Assembly (NCBI GenBank): GCA_051747265.1
Contig: JBNJFY010000008.1
Coordinates: forward strand, 111,972-175,971
Reading direction: 5' to 3'
From: JBNJFY01 sp051747265
Lineage (GTDB): Bacteria; Bacteroidota; Rhodothermia; Balneolales; Balneolaceae
DNA: 64,000 nt
A program made the position numbers and the translations under genes. Of the stretch, positions 8,789 through 17,405 are shown one piece after another. Each line of letters opens with the position of its first letter. Positions within the stretch are counted from its first letter, which is position 1. A model generated the notes under the pieces. The model ran no database searches. It was given only the letters and a program-made list of their open reading frames with translations, and was not told where the DNA came from.

Positions 8789-9982
8789 ATGCCTATTTCT
8801 ATTAATACATATAGTAGACGTGATTTTATCAAGACGCTATCATTAGGTGTCGTAGGTTTATTTTTGGGAGGGGGTATAAGGAAATTTAAACGCCGTTCTT
8901 CAAGTTATTACATCCTTATTTCAGATACACATATTCACAAAAGTGAAGAACATACCCGATTTGGAAGCAATTTAGCCGATAATTTTAAGGAAGTTGTAGA
9001 CAAAATAATTAATAAGACTGAATATCCTGAGGGGGTAATTATTAATGGTGATATTGCGAGGAGGCAAGGAGAGCCCGGTGATTACCGAACGTTCCGTCGA
9101 CTTATTGAGCCATTACTGGAACAAGACATTCAGGTTTATTTAACGATGGGAAATCATGATGACAGAGGCACATTTTATGAGACATTGAGTGAATTTAGTT
9201 CCGAATATTATACAGTTACTGATCGCCATGTGATGACAATAAATACCCCCAATGCATATCTTGTATTATTAGATTCACTAGATAACGTGGATGAAACTCC
9301 GGGAAAACTGGGTCGAAGGCAAATAATATGGCTGGATAATCAATTAAAGACCTTAAATGACAAGCCAGTTATACTTTTTTGTCACCACTATCCAGAAAAG
9401 GGGAACGGAAAGGGGTTACTTGATTATGAGCATTTACGCGAAATTATGGATAAGAATCAACAGGTTAAGACTTTGGTGTTTGGGCATTCCCACAGATGGG
9501 AGCTGTCTACTGAAGAAAGCTTTTATCATCTAAATATCCCTTCTACGGCTTATACTTTCCAAGATGAACAACCATTGGGTTTTGTTCACGCTGATTTTGG
9601 AACCGACGGGTTAAGTATCCAGTTAGAATGCCTCGACGATAATCATCCTTGGCATGAGGAGCATGGTATTTTATATTATGAAAATCCCAACTTTGAGAGC
9701 AATGGGAAAAACGAAGAATTCGTTCAGATTAGAAATGTTTATCCTAATCCTTTTAATGCCTCAACTACGATCAGATTCCAGTTGCTAGATATGGATTATG
9801 TAACTGTGGATCTCTTTACTATAAATGGGAGATTCGTAAAAAGCATCATGAATAATAAACATCTGTTACCTCGTGAATATGAAGTAAAAATAAACGCAGA
9901 CAGCTTAGCAACGGGAACCTACTTGGTGAGAGTAGCTACTAGTAATCAAATCAAAACACAAAAAATTGTACTAATTAAATAA
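8789..9982 (+). CDS. Secreted calcineurin-like metallophosphoesterase with Tat signal and type IX sorting domain
   Basis: This 397-residue protein begins with a twin-arginine signal (SRRDFIKTLSLG, then a hydrophobic stretch). The calcineurin-like catalytic domain follows: SDTHIH, INGDIARRQG, TMGNHDDRG, FCHHYPEKG and VFGHSHRWEL, giving the expected Asp/His/Asn metal ligands of a two-metal phosphodiesterase. The last 80 residues are a type IX C-terminal sorting domain: VYPNPFNASTTIRFQL, DLFTINGRFV, ATGTYLVRV. It should be exported folded and then delivered to the cell surface. Between CDP-glycerol-type genes, an attractive role is trimming or recycling a glycerol-phosphate polymer, but the substrate is inferred from position only. 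Confidence 0.87.
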   Translation: MPISINTYSRRDFIKTLSLGVVGLFLGGGIRKFKRRSSSYYILISDTHIHKSEEHTRFGSNLADNFKEVVDKIINKTEYPEGVIINGDIARRQGEPGDYRTFRRLIEPLLEQDIQVYLTMGNHDDRGTFYETLSEFSSEYYTVTDRHVMTINTPNAYLVLLDSLDNVDETPGKLGRRQIIWLDNQLKTLNDKPVILFCHHYPEKGNGKGLLDYEHLREIMDKNQQVKTLVFGHSHRWELSTEESFYHLNIPSTAYTFQDEQPLGFVHADFGTDGLSIQLECLDDNHPWHEEHGILYYENPNFESNGKNEEFVQIRNVYPNPFNASTTIRFQLLDMDYVTVDLFTINGRFVKSIMNNKHLLPREYEVKINADSLATGTYLVRVATSNQIKTQKIVLIK

Positions 9983-10005
9983 AAATATACGAACGATTTA
10001 AACAT

Positions 10006-10443
10006 ATGAGTTCTGAAACTATAAATAATGTTTATGTTATTGGGGTATTTGACTTATTTCACCGTGGACATGTAGAATTACTCAGAAGATCAAAAGAATT
10101 AGGTAAAAACCTCATTGTAGCTATTAATGGGGATGATATGGTAGCCAGCTACAAGCGAGCTCCTTATTTCTCGGAACAAGATCGATTGGAAATTATTAAA
10201 GCATGTCGTTATGTAGATGAGGCCTTTATTATCGACGGATATGATAATAAACAGTATTTAGTAGATTATGACATTGACGCTATTGTCCATGGTGATGATT
10301 GGGAAAAGAAAAGCTATATGGAGCAGATTAGGGTGACAGAAGATTTTTTGAATGAGTATGGTATTGAATTAGTTCTGCTTCCCTATACAGAGGGTATAAG
10401 TACGTCGGATTTAATCTCCACGATTCGCAACTGTGATCAGTAA
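10006..10443 (+). CDS. Glycerol-phosphate cytidylyltransferase-like protein (second TagD-like)
   Basis: The protein is 145 residues with GVFDLFHRGHVELLRRSK (HxGH motif), HGDDWEKK and the C-terminal motif TEGISTSDLIS. It is a second CTP:polyol-phosphate cytidylyltransferase, clearly diverged from the one at 5268. It is followed after 17 nt by a glycerol-1-phosphate dehydrogenase homologue, so it may activate sn-glycerol-1-phosphate rather than the 3-phosphate. That is inference; CDP-ethanolamine-type activity would look similar. Confidence 0.87.
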   Translation: MSSETINNVYVIGVFDLFHRGHVELLRRSKELGKNLIVAINGDDMVASYKRAPYFSEQDRLEIIKACRYVDEAFIIDGYDNKQYLVDYDIDAIVHGDDWEKKSYMEQIRVTEDFLNEYGIELVLLPYTEGISTSDLISTIRNCDQ

Positions 10444-10460
10444 ATAATAGATATTAGCTA

Positions 10461-11549
10461 ATGGTATACAAACAACAGGCCTACCTACCCATTGTATTTC
10501 AGGTGGATGAAGGCATCTTTTTGGATGTTGAACACTATTTGCGACGCAACAAACTGTCGTTTACCAAAGTATTAGTGGTTTCCGGTAAAACGGTATCCTT
10601 CGAATATGCCCAAAAACTGATTGATAAGTATAACTGGGATAATTACATCCTGAAAGACAATACGTATGAAGATGTTGAGGAGCTAAAAGCACTCTGTGAA
10701 GACAAGCGATATGATCTGATTATTGCCGTCGGTGGGGGTACGGTATTGGATAGTGTTAAAAGGGTCAGTTATTTGACCAATATCAATCATTTATCCATGC
10801 CCACCATTATATCCAATGATGGATTGATTTCGCCCATATCGGTGATTAAAAATGCCAAGGGTAAAACAGAAAGCATTCCAGGTATGATGCCCATGGGAGT
10901 GATTATCGACCTGGATATTATTAAAGAATCTCCGATCCATTACTTGCGGGCGGCAGCTGGTGACATCCTTTCCAATATTTCTGCAACTAATGATTGGGTT
11001 ATAGCGGCTCAAAAAACGGATGAGCATCTCAATGATATAGGTTTTCACTTATCAAAAAGCGCTGGTAACGCTCTTATCCATTTTGATAAAGTGGATCTTA
11101 CCTATAAACCATTTCTCAGAATGGTTGTACAGGGACAGGTAAATTCCGGTATTGCTATGTCCTTGGCTGGAAGCAGCAGACCTTGCAGTGGAAGTGAACA
11201 TTTACTTAGCCACGCTATTGATTATTTAGAATTGTCTAATGGTACTCTGCACGGATTACAAGTAGCTTCCACTAGTTTATTTACCCTCTATTTGCAAAAT
11301 AAACTGCGCTGGCATTACATCGATTACGCCCAAAAAACCGAGATGCCGCTGGATTTTACGGAGTTGCTAGCCTCAAATGATGAAGAGGTAGTAACCGAGA
11401 TCTTCAGCAAGGCAAAAATAATGCGACCGGGTAGAGTTACTATCCTGGATTTCTTGGATCAAGACCAATTTTTAGATCAGTTAAAAAACTACAAAAAACT
11501 GATTAAGGGAGAACCGGAAGAGATCAAGGAAATTATTCATAGCCGGTAA
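10461..11549 (+). CDS. sn-Glycerol-1-phosphate dehydrogenase family protein (EgsA/AraM-like)
   Basis: The 362-residue protein matches the metal-dependent G1P dehydrogenase branch of the iron-containing alcohol dehydrogenases. It has the nucleotide site LIIAVGGGTVLDSVK, PTIISNDGLISPISVI, AAGDILSNISATNDW (Asp ligand), SGSEHLLSHAIDY (His ligand) and LHGLQVASTS (His ligand). The family reduces dihydroxyacetone phosphate with NAD(P)H to sn-glycerol-1-phosphate, the stereoisomer used in archaeal lipids. In bacteria it is uncommon. Here it sits 17 nt after a cytidylyltransferase inside a polysaccharide cluster. A DHAP-derived product other than G1P, such as another alcohol of this superfamily, cannot be excluded. 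Confidence 0.83.
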   Translation: MVYKQQAYLPIVFQVDEGIFLDVEHYLRRNKLSFTKVLVVSGKTVSFEYAQKLIDKYNWDNYILKDNTYEDVEELKALCEDKRYDLIIAVGGGTVLDSVKRVSYLTNINHLSMPTIISNDGLISPISVIKNAKGKTESIPGMMPMGVIIDLDIIKESPIHYLRAAAGDILSNISATNDWVIAAQKTDEHLNDIGFHLSKSAGNALIHFDKVDLTYKPFLRMVVQGQVNSGIAMSLAGSSRPCSGSEHLLSHAIDYLELSNGTLHGLQVASTSLFTLYLQNKLRWHYIDYAQKTEMPLDFTELLASNDEEVVTEIFSKAKIMRPGRVTILDFLDQDQFLDQLKNYKKLIKGEPEEIKEIIHSR

Positions 11550-11645
11550 TGGGATTTGGGTTGTAGTAACAAATAATGTTAGGTATGATAAATAGGAACT
11601 ATCATCAGATTCTATTCCTATTCAGCCCATTTATACTATTCTCAA

Positions 11646-12455
11646 ATGAACTTGACTTCTATCGATAGCAGACAAGATTCCCTTGATCAACTGATCGAGC
11701 AGACGATAGAAGTCTTGGGTGTGGTTTGCCATGCGATGACAGCTCAACAGATAGTAAGATTCATTGATATTGGTATCAGCTCCGGGAATAAAATAATTCT
11801 GGCTAACCATAATCTTCACAGTGTATATCTCTTTCATTGTGATGCTCAGATGAGGTCATTTTATGATCAGGTTGATTATACCCATATCGATGGTATGCCT
11901 ATATTAGCCTGGGCCAGATTATTGGGATATCCGGTTAAAAAATCCCATCGCACCACATCCCTGGATTGGATTGATGAACTATTAATACTGGCTACGGAAA
12001 ATACCTATAAAATGTTTTTTCTGGGGAGTAAACCCGGAGTGGGTGAGCGGGCCGCAGATAAGTTGCGAAAGCGGCATCCTAATCTAAAAATCCAATCACG
12101 TCACGGCTATTTTAAAACCGATGCAGCTAGTGATGAAAATAAGGAAGTGGTGCGGCAAATTAATGCTTACCAACCTGATATTGTATTGGTTGGTATGGGA
12201 ATGCCTCGCCAGGAAAAGTGGATTTTGCAAAATGTAAAGCAAGTAAATGCCCATGTATTTATTCCCGTGGGCGCACTAATGGACTATATTGCCGGGAAAA
12301 AAAAGACACCTCCTCGGTGGATGGGGCGAATAGGATTTGAGTGGCTTCATCGATTGGTGCATGAACCTACTCGCATGTATAAGCGTTATTTGCTTGAACC
12401 TTGGTATTTAATACCACTACTGATTCAGGATTTAAAACAGCACAAACGTAGTTGA
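11646..12455 (+). CDS. WecG/TagA/CpsF family glycosyltransferase (second copy)
   Basis: The 269-residue protein has the same signature as the gene at 3012: LANHNLHSVYLFH, HIDGMPILAWA, FFLGSKPGVGERAA, VGMGMPRQEKWI and GALMDYIAGKKKTPPRWMG. The charged tail RMYKRYLLEPW is thought in this family to bind the membrane surface. It is preceded by a 96-nt gap after the dehydrogenase. Two WecG-type enzymes suggest two lipid-linked acceptors or two successive N-acetylhexosamine additions. Confidence 0.87.
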   Translation: MNLTSIDSRQDSLDQLIEQTIEVLGVVCHAMTAQQIVRFIDIGISSGNKIILANHNLHSVYLFHCDAQMRSFYDQVDYTHIDGMPILAWARLLGYPVKKSHRTTSLDWIDELLILATENTYKMFFLGSKPGVGERAADKLRKRHPNLKIQSRHGYFKTDAASDENKEVVRQINAYQPDIVLVGMGMPRQEKWILQNVKQVNAHVFIPVGALMDYIAGKKKTPPRWMGRIGFEWLHRLVHEPTRMYKRYLLEPWYLIPLLIQDLKQHKRS

Positions 12456-12576
12456 GATGGCGCTTCATATTTTTGTTACTTCTTTCGATGGGATCCAAGC
12501 TTTAAATCATTGGATATTGCCCTATATTATCACAGAAATAAAGTAAATATTGATTTTAGATGACCTTAACATTCGA

Positions 12577-13455
12577 ATGAACTTAGCCATCTTGGTACTA
12601 CACTGGGAGCGCAGTAACCTGACGTATCAATGTTTACAATCCATTTTGTTATCTGTACAGGGGAATAACCAAAATGTGCGTATCTTTGTAATTGATAATG
12701 GATCCCGTGCTCCCTTTAAGATTCCTGATTCTTTAACCGATGGAAATATTACCATTATTCGTAATGAAGAAAACTACGGTTATGGCAAAGGCATGAATGA
12801 GGGAATACGCTATGTCAAAGAACACTGGCCGGAAGCCGAATACCTATGGTTACTGAATAATGATATTCAGCTATCTTCAGAGGCTCTACCGAAGATGTTG
12901 AGTTTTTTGCAAAGGGAAGGGGGACGTACTATAGTAGGAGCCGTATTAACTGATGATTCCGAATTTGCGAAATTACAGGAAGTCGGTGGGGGACAAGTTA
13001 TTCCATTTATCGGGAAAATTGTCATTAATAAATCCAAAACTTCTCAGCGATTGGACTTTATCTCAGGAGCCTCGATCTGTTTTTCAATAAACACATTGGA
13101 TGAGATCGGATTGTTTGATGAACGGTTTTTTATGTATTGGGAAGATATTGACTTATGTCTGCGAGCTAAACAAAAGGGCATTCGACTGACCATTGCGGAC
13201 AATGTTTATGTGCATCATCTGCAAAATGCCTCCCTTGGTCGGGAAAACCCGCGCGGAGATTATCTGCAAGCGCTCAGTTATGTTCTTTTTTATGAAAAAC
13301 ATCAACGTTTTTGGTGGTTAACCGTACTGTTGGGGGGAATAGGAAAACTAGGATTGCGATTAGGGAAAGGACAATTCAGACAAATAGCTAGTACAGCCAA
13401 AGGATTGGTAGATGGCATACGAAAAATAAATGCAGGATATAATGCAAGTACCTGA
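12577..13455 (+). CDS. Family 2 glycosyltransferase (rhamnosyltransferase-like)
   Basis: About 292 residues with a GT-A fold: LAILVLHWERSNLTYQCL, VIDNGSR, NYGYGKGMNEGI, WLLNNDIQ (the metal-binding DxD equivalent) and DERFFMYWEDIDLCLRAK. The WLLNND plus EDIDLCLR combination is typical of rhamnosyltransferase-like GT2 enzymes of O-antigen clusters. The frame is open from TTG 12550, but the conserved N-terminus begins at ATG 12577. Its end overlaps the next gene. Confidence 0.85.
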   Translation: MNLAILVLHWERSNLTYQCLQSILLSVQGNNQNVRIFVIDNGSRAPFKIPDSLTDGNITIIRNEENYGYGKGMNEGIRYVKEHWPEAEYLWLLNNDIQLSSEALPKMLSFLQREGGRTIVGAVLTDDSEFAKLQEVGGGQVIPFIGKIVINKSKTSQRLDFISGASICFSINTLDEIGLFDERFFMYWEDIDLCLRAKQKGIRLTIADNVYVHHLQNASLGRENPRGDYLQALSYVLFYEKHQRFWWLTVLLGGIGKLGLRLGKGQFRQIASTAKGLVDGIRKINAGYNAST

Positions 13456-14329
13456 TGTAATTCTGGTTGGACCGCCCAAAACCGGTACCACCACCCTTTA
13501 TCATTACCTGAAGAGCCATCCGAAGCTATTTTTACCCAATCAAAAGGAGCTGCATTATTTTTCCCATTCCCAACTACTTAAACATCGAGAGGGACCGGGA
13601 GATGAAAGAGCGCTACATTTTATATGCACCTCATGGGAGCAGTATCTGGAACATTTCAATAATGCAAGGCCGGAACAGCTCAATATTGAGATCTCACCCT
13701 CATACTTTTACTACGGGCAGGTAGCCAAACACATACACGATCGATTAAATGCTCCCAAAATCATTATCTCGCTAAGGAATCCGGTGGACAAAGCCTATTC
13801 GCAATATAATTTTTTAGTGCGGGATGGACGCGAGCAGCTCTGTTTTGAGGATGCTTTACAACAGGAACCGACCCGGATCAACAATCAGTGGGGAGACATC
13901 TGGCACTATAAGCAAGGCTCCGTCTATGCCCCATCGTTACGAAACTACCTGGAGATATTTGGGCAAGAAAAGGTTATGGTTATTCAGTTCGAAGAATTAA
14001 TCGAAGATCCTCAAAAGACGATGGCTCAGGTGTTTCGATTTATAGAGGTTCCACCAGTAACTGTGCAGCCGGCACATTTCAATCGTTCCGGACCGCCTCG
14101 AGTATCCTGGCTGGCGCGCCTATTGGGACCGCCGTCCAAGACCAAAGAACGACTCAAGAATTGGTTACCCACGGATTTGGCCCAAAAAATAAAAAACAGC
14201 TTACAGCAGCTAAATACTGGCTCTAAACAGCCCATGCAGGTGGACACACGTCGCCGCTTAGAGGATGCGTTCCGCCAGGATGTAAGAGAGGTCGAAGAAA
14301 TCCTTGGACGCCCCTGTAACTGGTTTTAA
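13442..14329 (+). CDS. Sulfotransferase family protein
   Basis: About 295 residues. The 5'-phosphosulfate loop is VGPPKTGTTTLYHYL and the 3'-phosphate site is ISLRNPVDKAYSQYNF, both standard for PAPS-dependent carbohydrate sulfotransferases (NodH / heparan type). ATG 13442 has AGGA four bases upstream; ATG 13430 is an alternative. It overlaps the end of the glycosyltransferase gene. The role inferred is O-sulfation of a sugar in the surface glycan. PAPS synthesis genes are not in the window. Confidence 0.88.
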   Translation: MQVPDVILVGPPKTGTTTLYHYLKSHPKLFLPNQKELHYFSHSQLLKHREGPGDERALHFICTSWEQYLEHFNNARPEQLNIEISPSYFYYGQVAKHIHDRLNAPKIIISLRNPVDKAYSQYNFLVRDGREQLCFEDALQQEPTRINNQWGDIWHYKQGSVYAPSLRNYLEIFGQEKVMVIQFEELIEDPQKTMAQVFRFIEVPPVTVQPAHFNRSGPPRVSWLARLLGPPSKTKERLKNWLPTDLAQKIKNSLQQLNTGSKQPMQVDTRRRLEDAFRQDVREVEEILGRPCNWF

Positions 14330-14392
14330 AAGATGAGATTGCTGCTGGGATCAGAGAATCCTGGAAATAAAGACCCGTCGATTCAATACCCC

Positions 14393-16081
14393 TTAAAATA
14401 GGTATCGGAGCGAGAACTGCAATTGCCAATTATCCAGGTCATAAGGATCTAGTTTGTCGAAATGGACATTGGGTTCTCCATAGTCATAGCGACCATAATT
14501 GTACGCTCGTGTCCAGATTAGTCGAGTTTGTGCAAGCCAGCCATTCCATCGATATCCTGCTTTAAACCCCAGATTCAAATTGACCCGATGTCGTTTGGGA
14601 TCCCGAAGATCTCGAGCTGCCAACCAGCGATAGTGGAAATTGTTATTATCATCCTCGCGCTGCACAAAAAGGCCGGCCATGCCATCCCATTTGTAAAAAT
14701 CAACACCCAGATACTGGCTGTTAGAACCTGGACCTATCGCTGCTCCCAAAATTTGCCCTTCGTTGGTATGGCCGTGTTGAACTCGACTGTGTACATAAAA
14801 ATAGCTTTGATTACGAACTTGTGAAATAGAGGGGGCTTCAAGTTGATTTAATTCAAATCTGAAATCAACCAAATCAAAATACATATCAGTAAATAACTTT
14901 CTTAAACCTATTGTATATGCCCTTATATGGTTTGGTTCCATTAAAAGATCTCTAAGATCATAGTGATGATCTTCTTTAGCGTACTCCAAGTATATTTCAG
15001 CATTACTTTTAGGAAATAGCCATCGAGCATAAATAGAAGCAATCTGATTATAACCATCTCCTCGTGGATATCGGTCATCGAATAGCTTTTTCTTTTGAAA
15101 AGGTTCAAACATGATAAGGTAATCAGCAATTGCAGGTTTATCATCTATGTAAGTATGGTAAAAACGAATTAACCCTATATGTAAATTGGGAATGAACGAA
15201 GGCGAATAGTTTACATGTACAGCCGTTGCAAATCGGGTACTGTCTGTCGTTGATTTCTGAAAGTAGGAGGTGCCTTCGGGTTTACCGGCTATGTAGTTAA
15301 ATTCGATGCGCCCCATGTTGAGGGGGAGATTAATAGGGATACGCGATCCGAAATGCAAATGCCGAAACCCTGGAGCGTTATTACTCAGCATGAGGGCGTA
15401 ATTTTGACTCGGACCCCACCAGCGCGGGGTGGTTCCGTAACCCAGTTCAATTGGACCATAATGGACACTAATATCACTCATGCCCCAACTGGTAGTCCAA
15501 TATGGACTGTTCCCGAAACGAAAAGGTGCATCCAAATTAAGATTGCCTTCAGCCATATATAAAATATTGCCTTGCTCATCCCGGGGTATGAAACGGGGTA
15601 CGTTGAAAGAGCGATTTTGCTGGTAAGTGATTTGTGGGCGTAAAGTTATGCGAAAGTGGGGGGCGGTTACACTGATTCCACCTAATAATTCAGTATTCCA
15701 GCCACGTCCCCACCAAGCTGCTTCATTATTTTCACTTTTTGGGAATTCACTGTTAAAGGTTTCGCGAAAGTGAAGGGGATAATACGTTAAGTTGGCTTTA
15801 TCGCCTAATAGAGAGGTCGAAACTCCTGTAGAATACGAGAAATACCCGGGTAATTCAGCAACAGAATTTATAATCGTGTCGGGGAAAATGCTTAGATCAT
15901 AGGGACGGTTGGTGAAAGATGTGGGAAGATCATGGTCCAGTAACTGTAAAAGTCGTAATTGATTTTCCTGATAACCGTCAATATTCATGAGTTGGGCCAT
16001 CATGGGAAGCGGAGTCAAAAATAGTATAAGGATAACCAATACGTGAGGATTGGCAGGATATTTATGGTATGGACTAATCAT
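14393..16081 (-). CDS. Wzi-family capsule assembly outer-membrane protein
   Basis: The 562-residue protein starts with a signal peptide (hydrophobic run ending PLPMMAQ) and continues as a beta-rich chain of alternating aromatic and polar strands ending in LRYLF, the expected C-terminal aromatic of an outer-membrane barrel. Family marks are ELGYGTTPRWWGPSQNY, NNAPGFRHLHFG and GNSPYWTTSWGMSD. Wzi-type barrels attach capsule or exopolysaccharide to the cell surface. It faces the first cluster (64-nt convergent gap) and diverges from the sugar transferase at 16583. A broken C-terminal relative is at 50279-50767. Confidence 0.85.
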   Translation of the reverse strand: MISPYHKYPANPHVLVILILFLTPLPMMAQLMNIDGYQENQLRLLQLLDHDLPTSFTNRPYDLSIFPDTIINSVAELPGYFSYSTGVSTSLLGDKANLTYYPLHFRETFNSEFPKSENNEAAWWGRGWNTELLGGISVTAPHFRITLRPQITYQQNRSFNVPRFIPRDEQGNILYMAEGNLNLDAPFRFGNSPYWTTSWGMSDISVHYGPIELGYGTTPRWWGPSQNYALMLSNNAPGFRHLHFGSRIPINLPLNMGRIEFNYIAGKPEGTSYFQKSTTDSTRFATAVHVNYSPSFIPNLHIGLIRFYHTYIDDKPAIADYLIMFEPFQKKKLFDDRYPRGDGYNQIASIYARWLFPKSNAEIYLEYAKEDHHYDLRDLLMEPNHIRAYTIGLRKLFTDMYFDLVDFRFELNQLEAPSISQVRNQSYFYVHSRVQHGHTNEGQILGAAIGPGSNSQYLGVDFYKWDGMAGLFVQREDDNNNFHYRWLAARDLRDPKRHRVNLNLGFKAGYRWNGWLAQTRLIWTRAYNYGRYDYGEPNVHFDKLDPYDLDNWQLQFSLRYLF

Positions 16082-16582
16082 AATTGCATCGAGTTTAAAT
16101 CATTCATTGTAGAATGAATTGACATCCGTTTAAAAATAATGGTACAGAATATATACCCTCAATGTGCCAAACGGAAATGAACGGCGCTAAGATAATAACG
16201 CCATAACATTGCCCAGACCCTTTACGTGAATCCCTAGTGTCCACTAAGGCTTAAGTTTCCGGTGATGTCCCTATGTTTGTGTAAAAATTGAGAAGGTGCT
16301 GCCAAGTTAGTTTCCTGTTGAATATTAAAGTTGAATTATGCCATCATATAAAAAGATGATATGGTGGTATATAGTTAATAAAGTTGCGGAAGCTAGAACT
16401 TATGTTTGTGGAGCAAGGAGTTTAAATTTGCAATTGTATATTATTGATTCAGATTTTACAAATTCTTAACAAAATTTTGATCGTACGGGAACAAACTGTT
16501 ATTATTGCCGTTCAAACAATTTCAATAATCCAAAAGTGAACTTACTCGGTTTTCAGTAAAAACAAACCAACAGCAGGGATAC
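16082..16582 (+). other. Divergent intergenic region, presumed promoters
   Basis: A 501-nt AT-rich gap lies between the minus-strand Wzi gene and the plus-strand sugar transferase, so it should hold two divergent promoters. Small inverted repeats are visible (TCATTC/GAATGA near 16105 and ATCAT/ATGAT near 16345). No gene, tRNA or member of the repeat families is seen, and no promoter could be placed reliably. Confidence 0.4.
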
Positions 16583-17335
16583 ATGCGTACGGTTGAGGAA
16601 CAATTCAAAGCCCTGGATGTGGACAATATTTCCAGTGTTACCAGAGAGAGGCGTAAATCGACACGTAGTAAATTAAAAGTCGATGAACGAAGCATAGAAC
16701 AGATGCTCCGTAATTTTCAACTTCAACATACAACTCCCAATAGCCAGATTAAGCGAGCTATTGATGTTGTACTATCCAGTATAGGCTTGGTATTTTTGGG
16801 AATTTTATATCCCGTTATTGCGACAGGCATTAAACTGGGTTCTAGTGGACCGGTTATCTTTAAGCAACCCAGAACTGGCCAAGGTGGTAAACCTTTTACC
16901 TGTTATAAATTCCGAACTATGCACTTGGTGGGAAAGAAATCAGGAGAAAAGCCAGTAGTTACTCAAAAAAATGATCCTAGGGTTTTTGCATTTGGTCAGT
17001 GGTTACGAAAATTTAATCTGGATGAACTTCCTCAATTAATTAATGTTCTCAAAGGTGATATGAGCTTGGTAGGCCCCCGTCCATATCCTATCGATGAATG
17101 CAATTACTGGAATCAGACCTTTAATGATTTCTTTATTCGATACGCGGTTAAACCGGGTATCTCTGGTCACGCTCAAGTAAATGGGTTGCGTGGGGGAACA
17201 CACAATGTTGACCACATGCGAAAACGATTGGATTTCGACTTGATTTATATTGAAAAACAATCGTTGTTTATGGACTTGAAGATCATCTTTCAAACAATAT
17301 TTCAGATGATCAATAGAGAAACAGGCGCTCATTAG
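16583..17335 (+). CDS. Initiating sugar transferase (phosphoglycosyl transferase, WbaP/WcaJ C-terminal type)
   Basis: The 250-residue protein has a charged cytoplasmic N-terminus of about 55 residues, then KRAIDVVLSSIGLVFLGI (the re-entrant membrane helix of monotopic PGTs), SSGPVIFKQPRTGQGGKPF, YKFRTMH, NLDELPQLINVLKGDMSL (catalytic Asp-Glu) and VGPRPYPIDE. It loads the first sugar phosphate onto undecaprenyl phosphate. It lacks the four-helix N-terminal domain of WbaP. A strong terminator follows the stop, so it is probably transcribed as a single gene. Confidence 0.9.
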   Translation: MRTVEEQFKALDVDNISSVTRERRKSTRSKLKVDERSIEQMLRNFQLQHTTPNSQIKRAIDVVLSSIGLVFLGILYPVIATGIKLGSSGPVIFKQPRTGQGGKPFTCYKFRTMHLVGKKSGEKPVVTQKNDPRVFAFGQWLRKFNLDELPQLINVLKGDMSLVGPRPYPIDECNYWNQTFNDFFIRYAVKPGISGHAQVNGLRGGTHNVDHMRKRLDFDLIYIEKQSLFMDLKIIFQTIFQMINRETGAH

Positions 17336-17370
17336 GTTAGGAATGAAATATAATAATATTTTTACATTAA

Positions 17371-17393
17371 AGGCGGCTGTTGCCGCCTTTTTT
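17371..17393 (+). terminator. Rho-independent terminator after the sugar transferase gene
   Basis: A perfect GGCGGC / GCCGCC stem with a TGTT loop (17372-17387) is followed by six T residues. It lies 36 nt after the 17335 stop and just before the WbpA-like start, separating the two units. This is the clearest intrinsic terminator in the window. Confidence 0.88.
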
Positions 17394-17405
17394 AATTGAC
17401 CAAAT

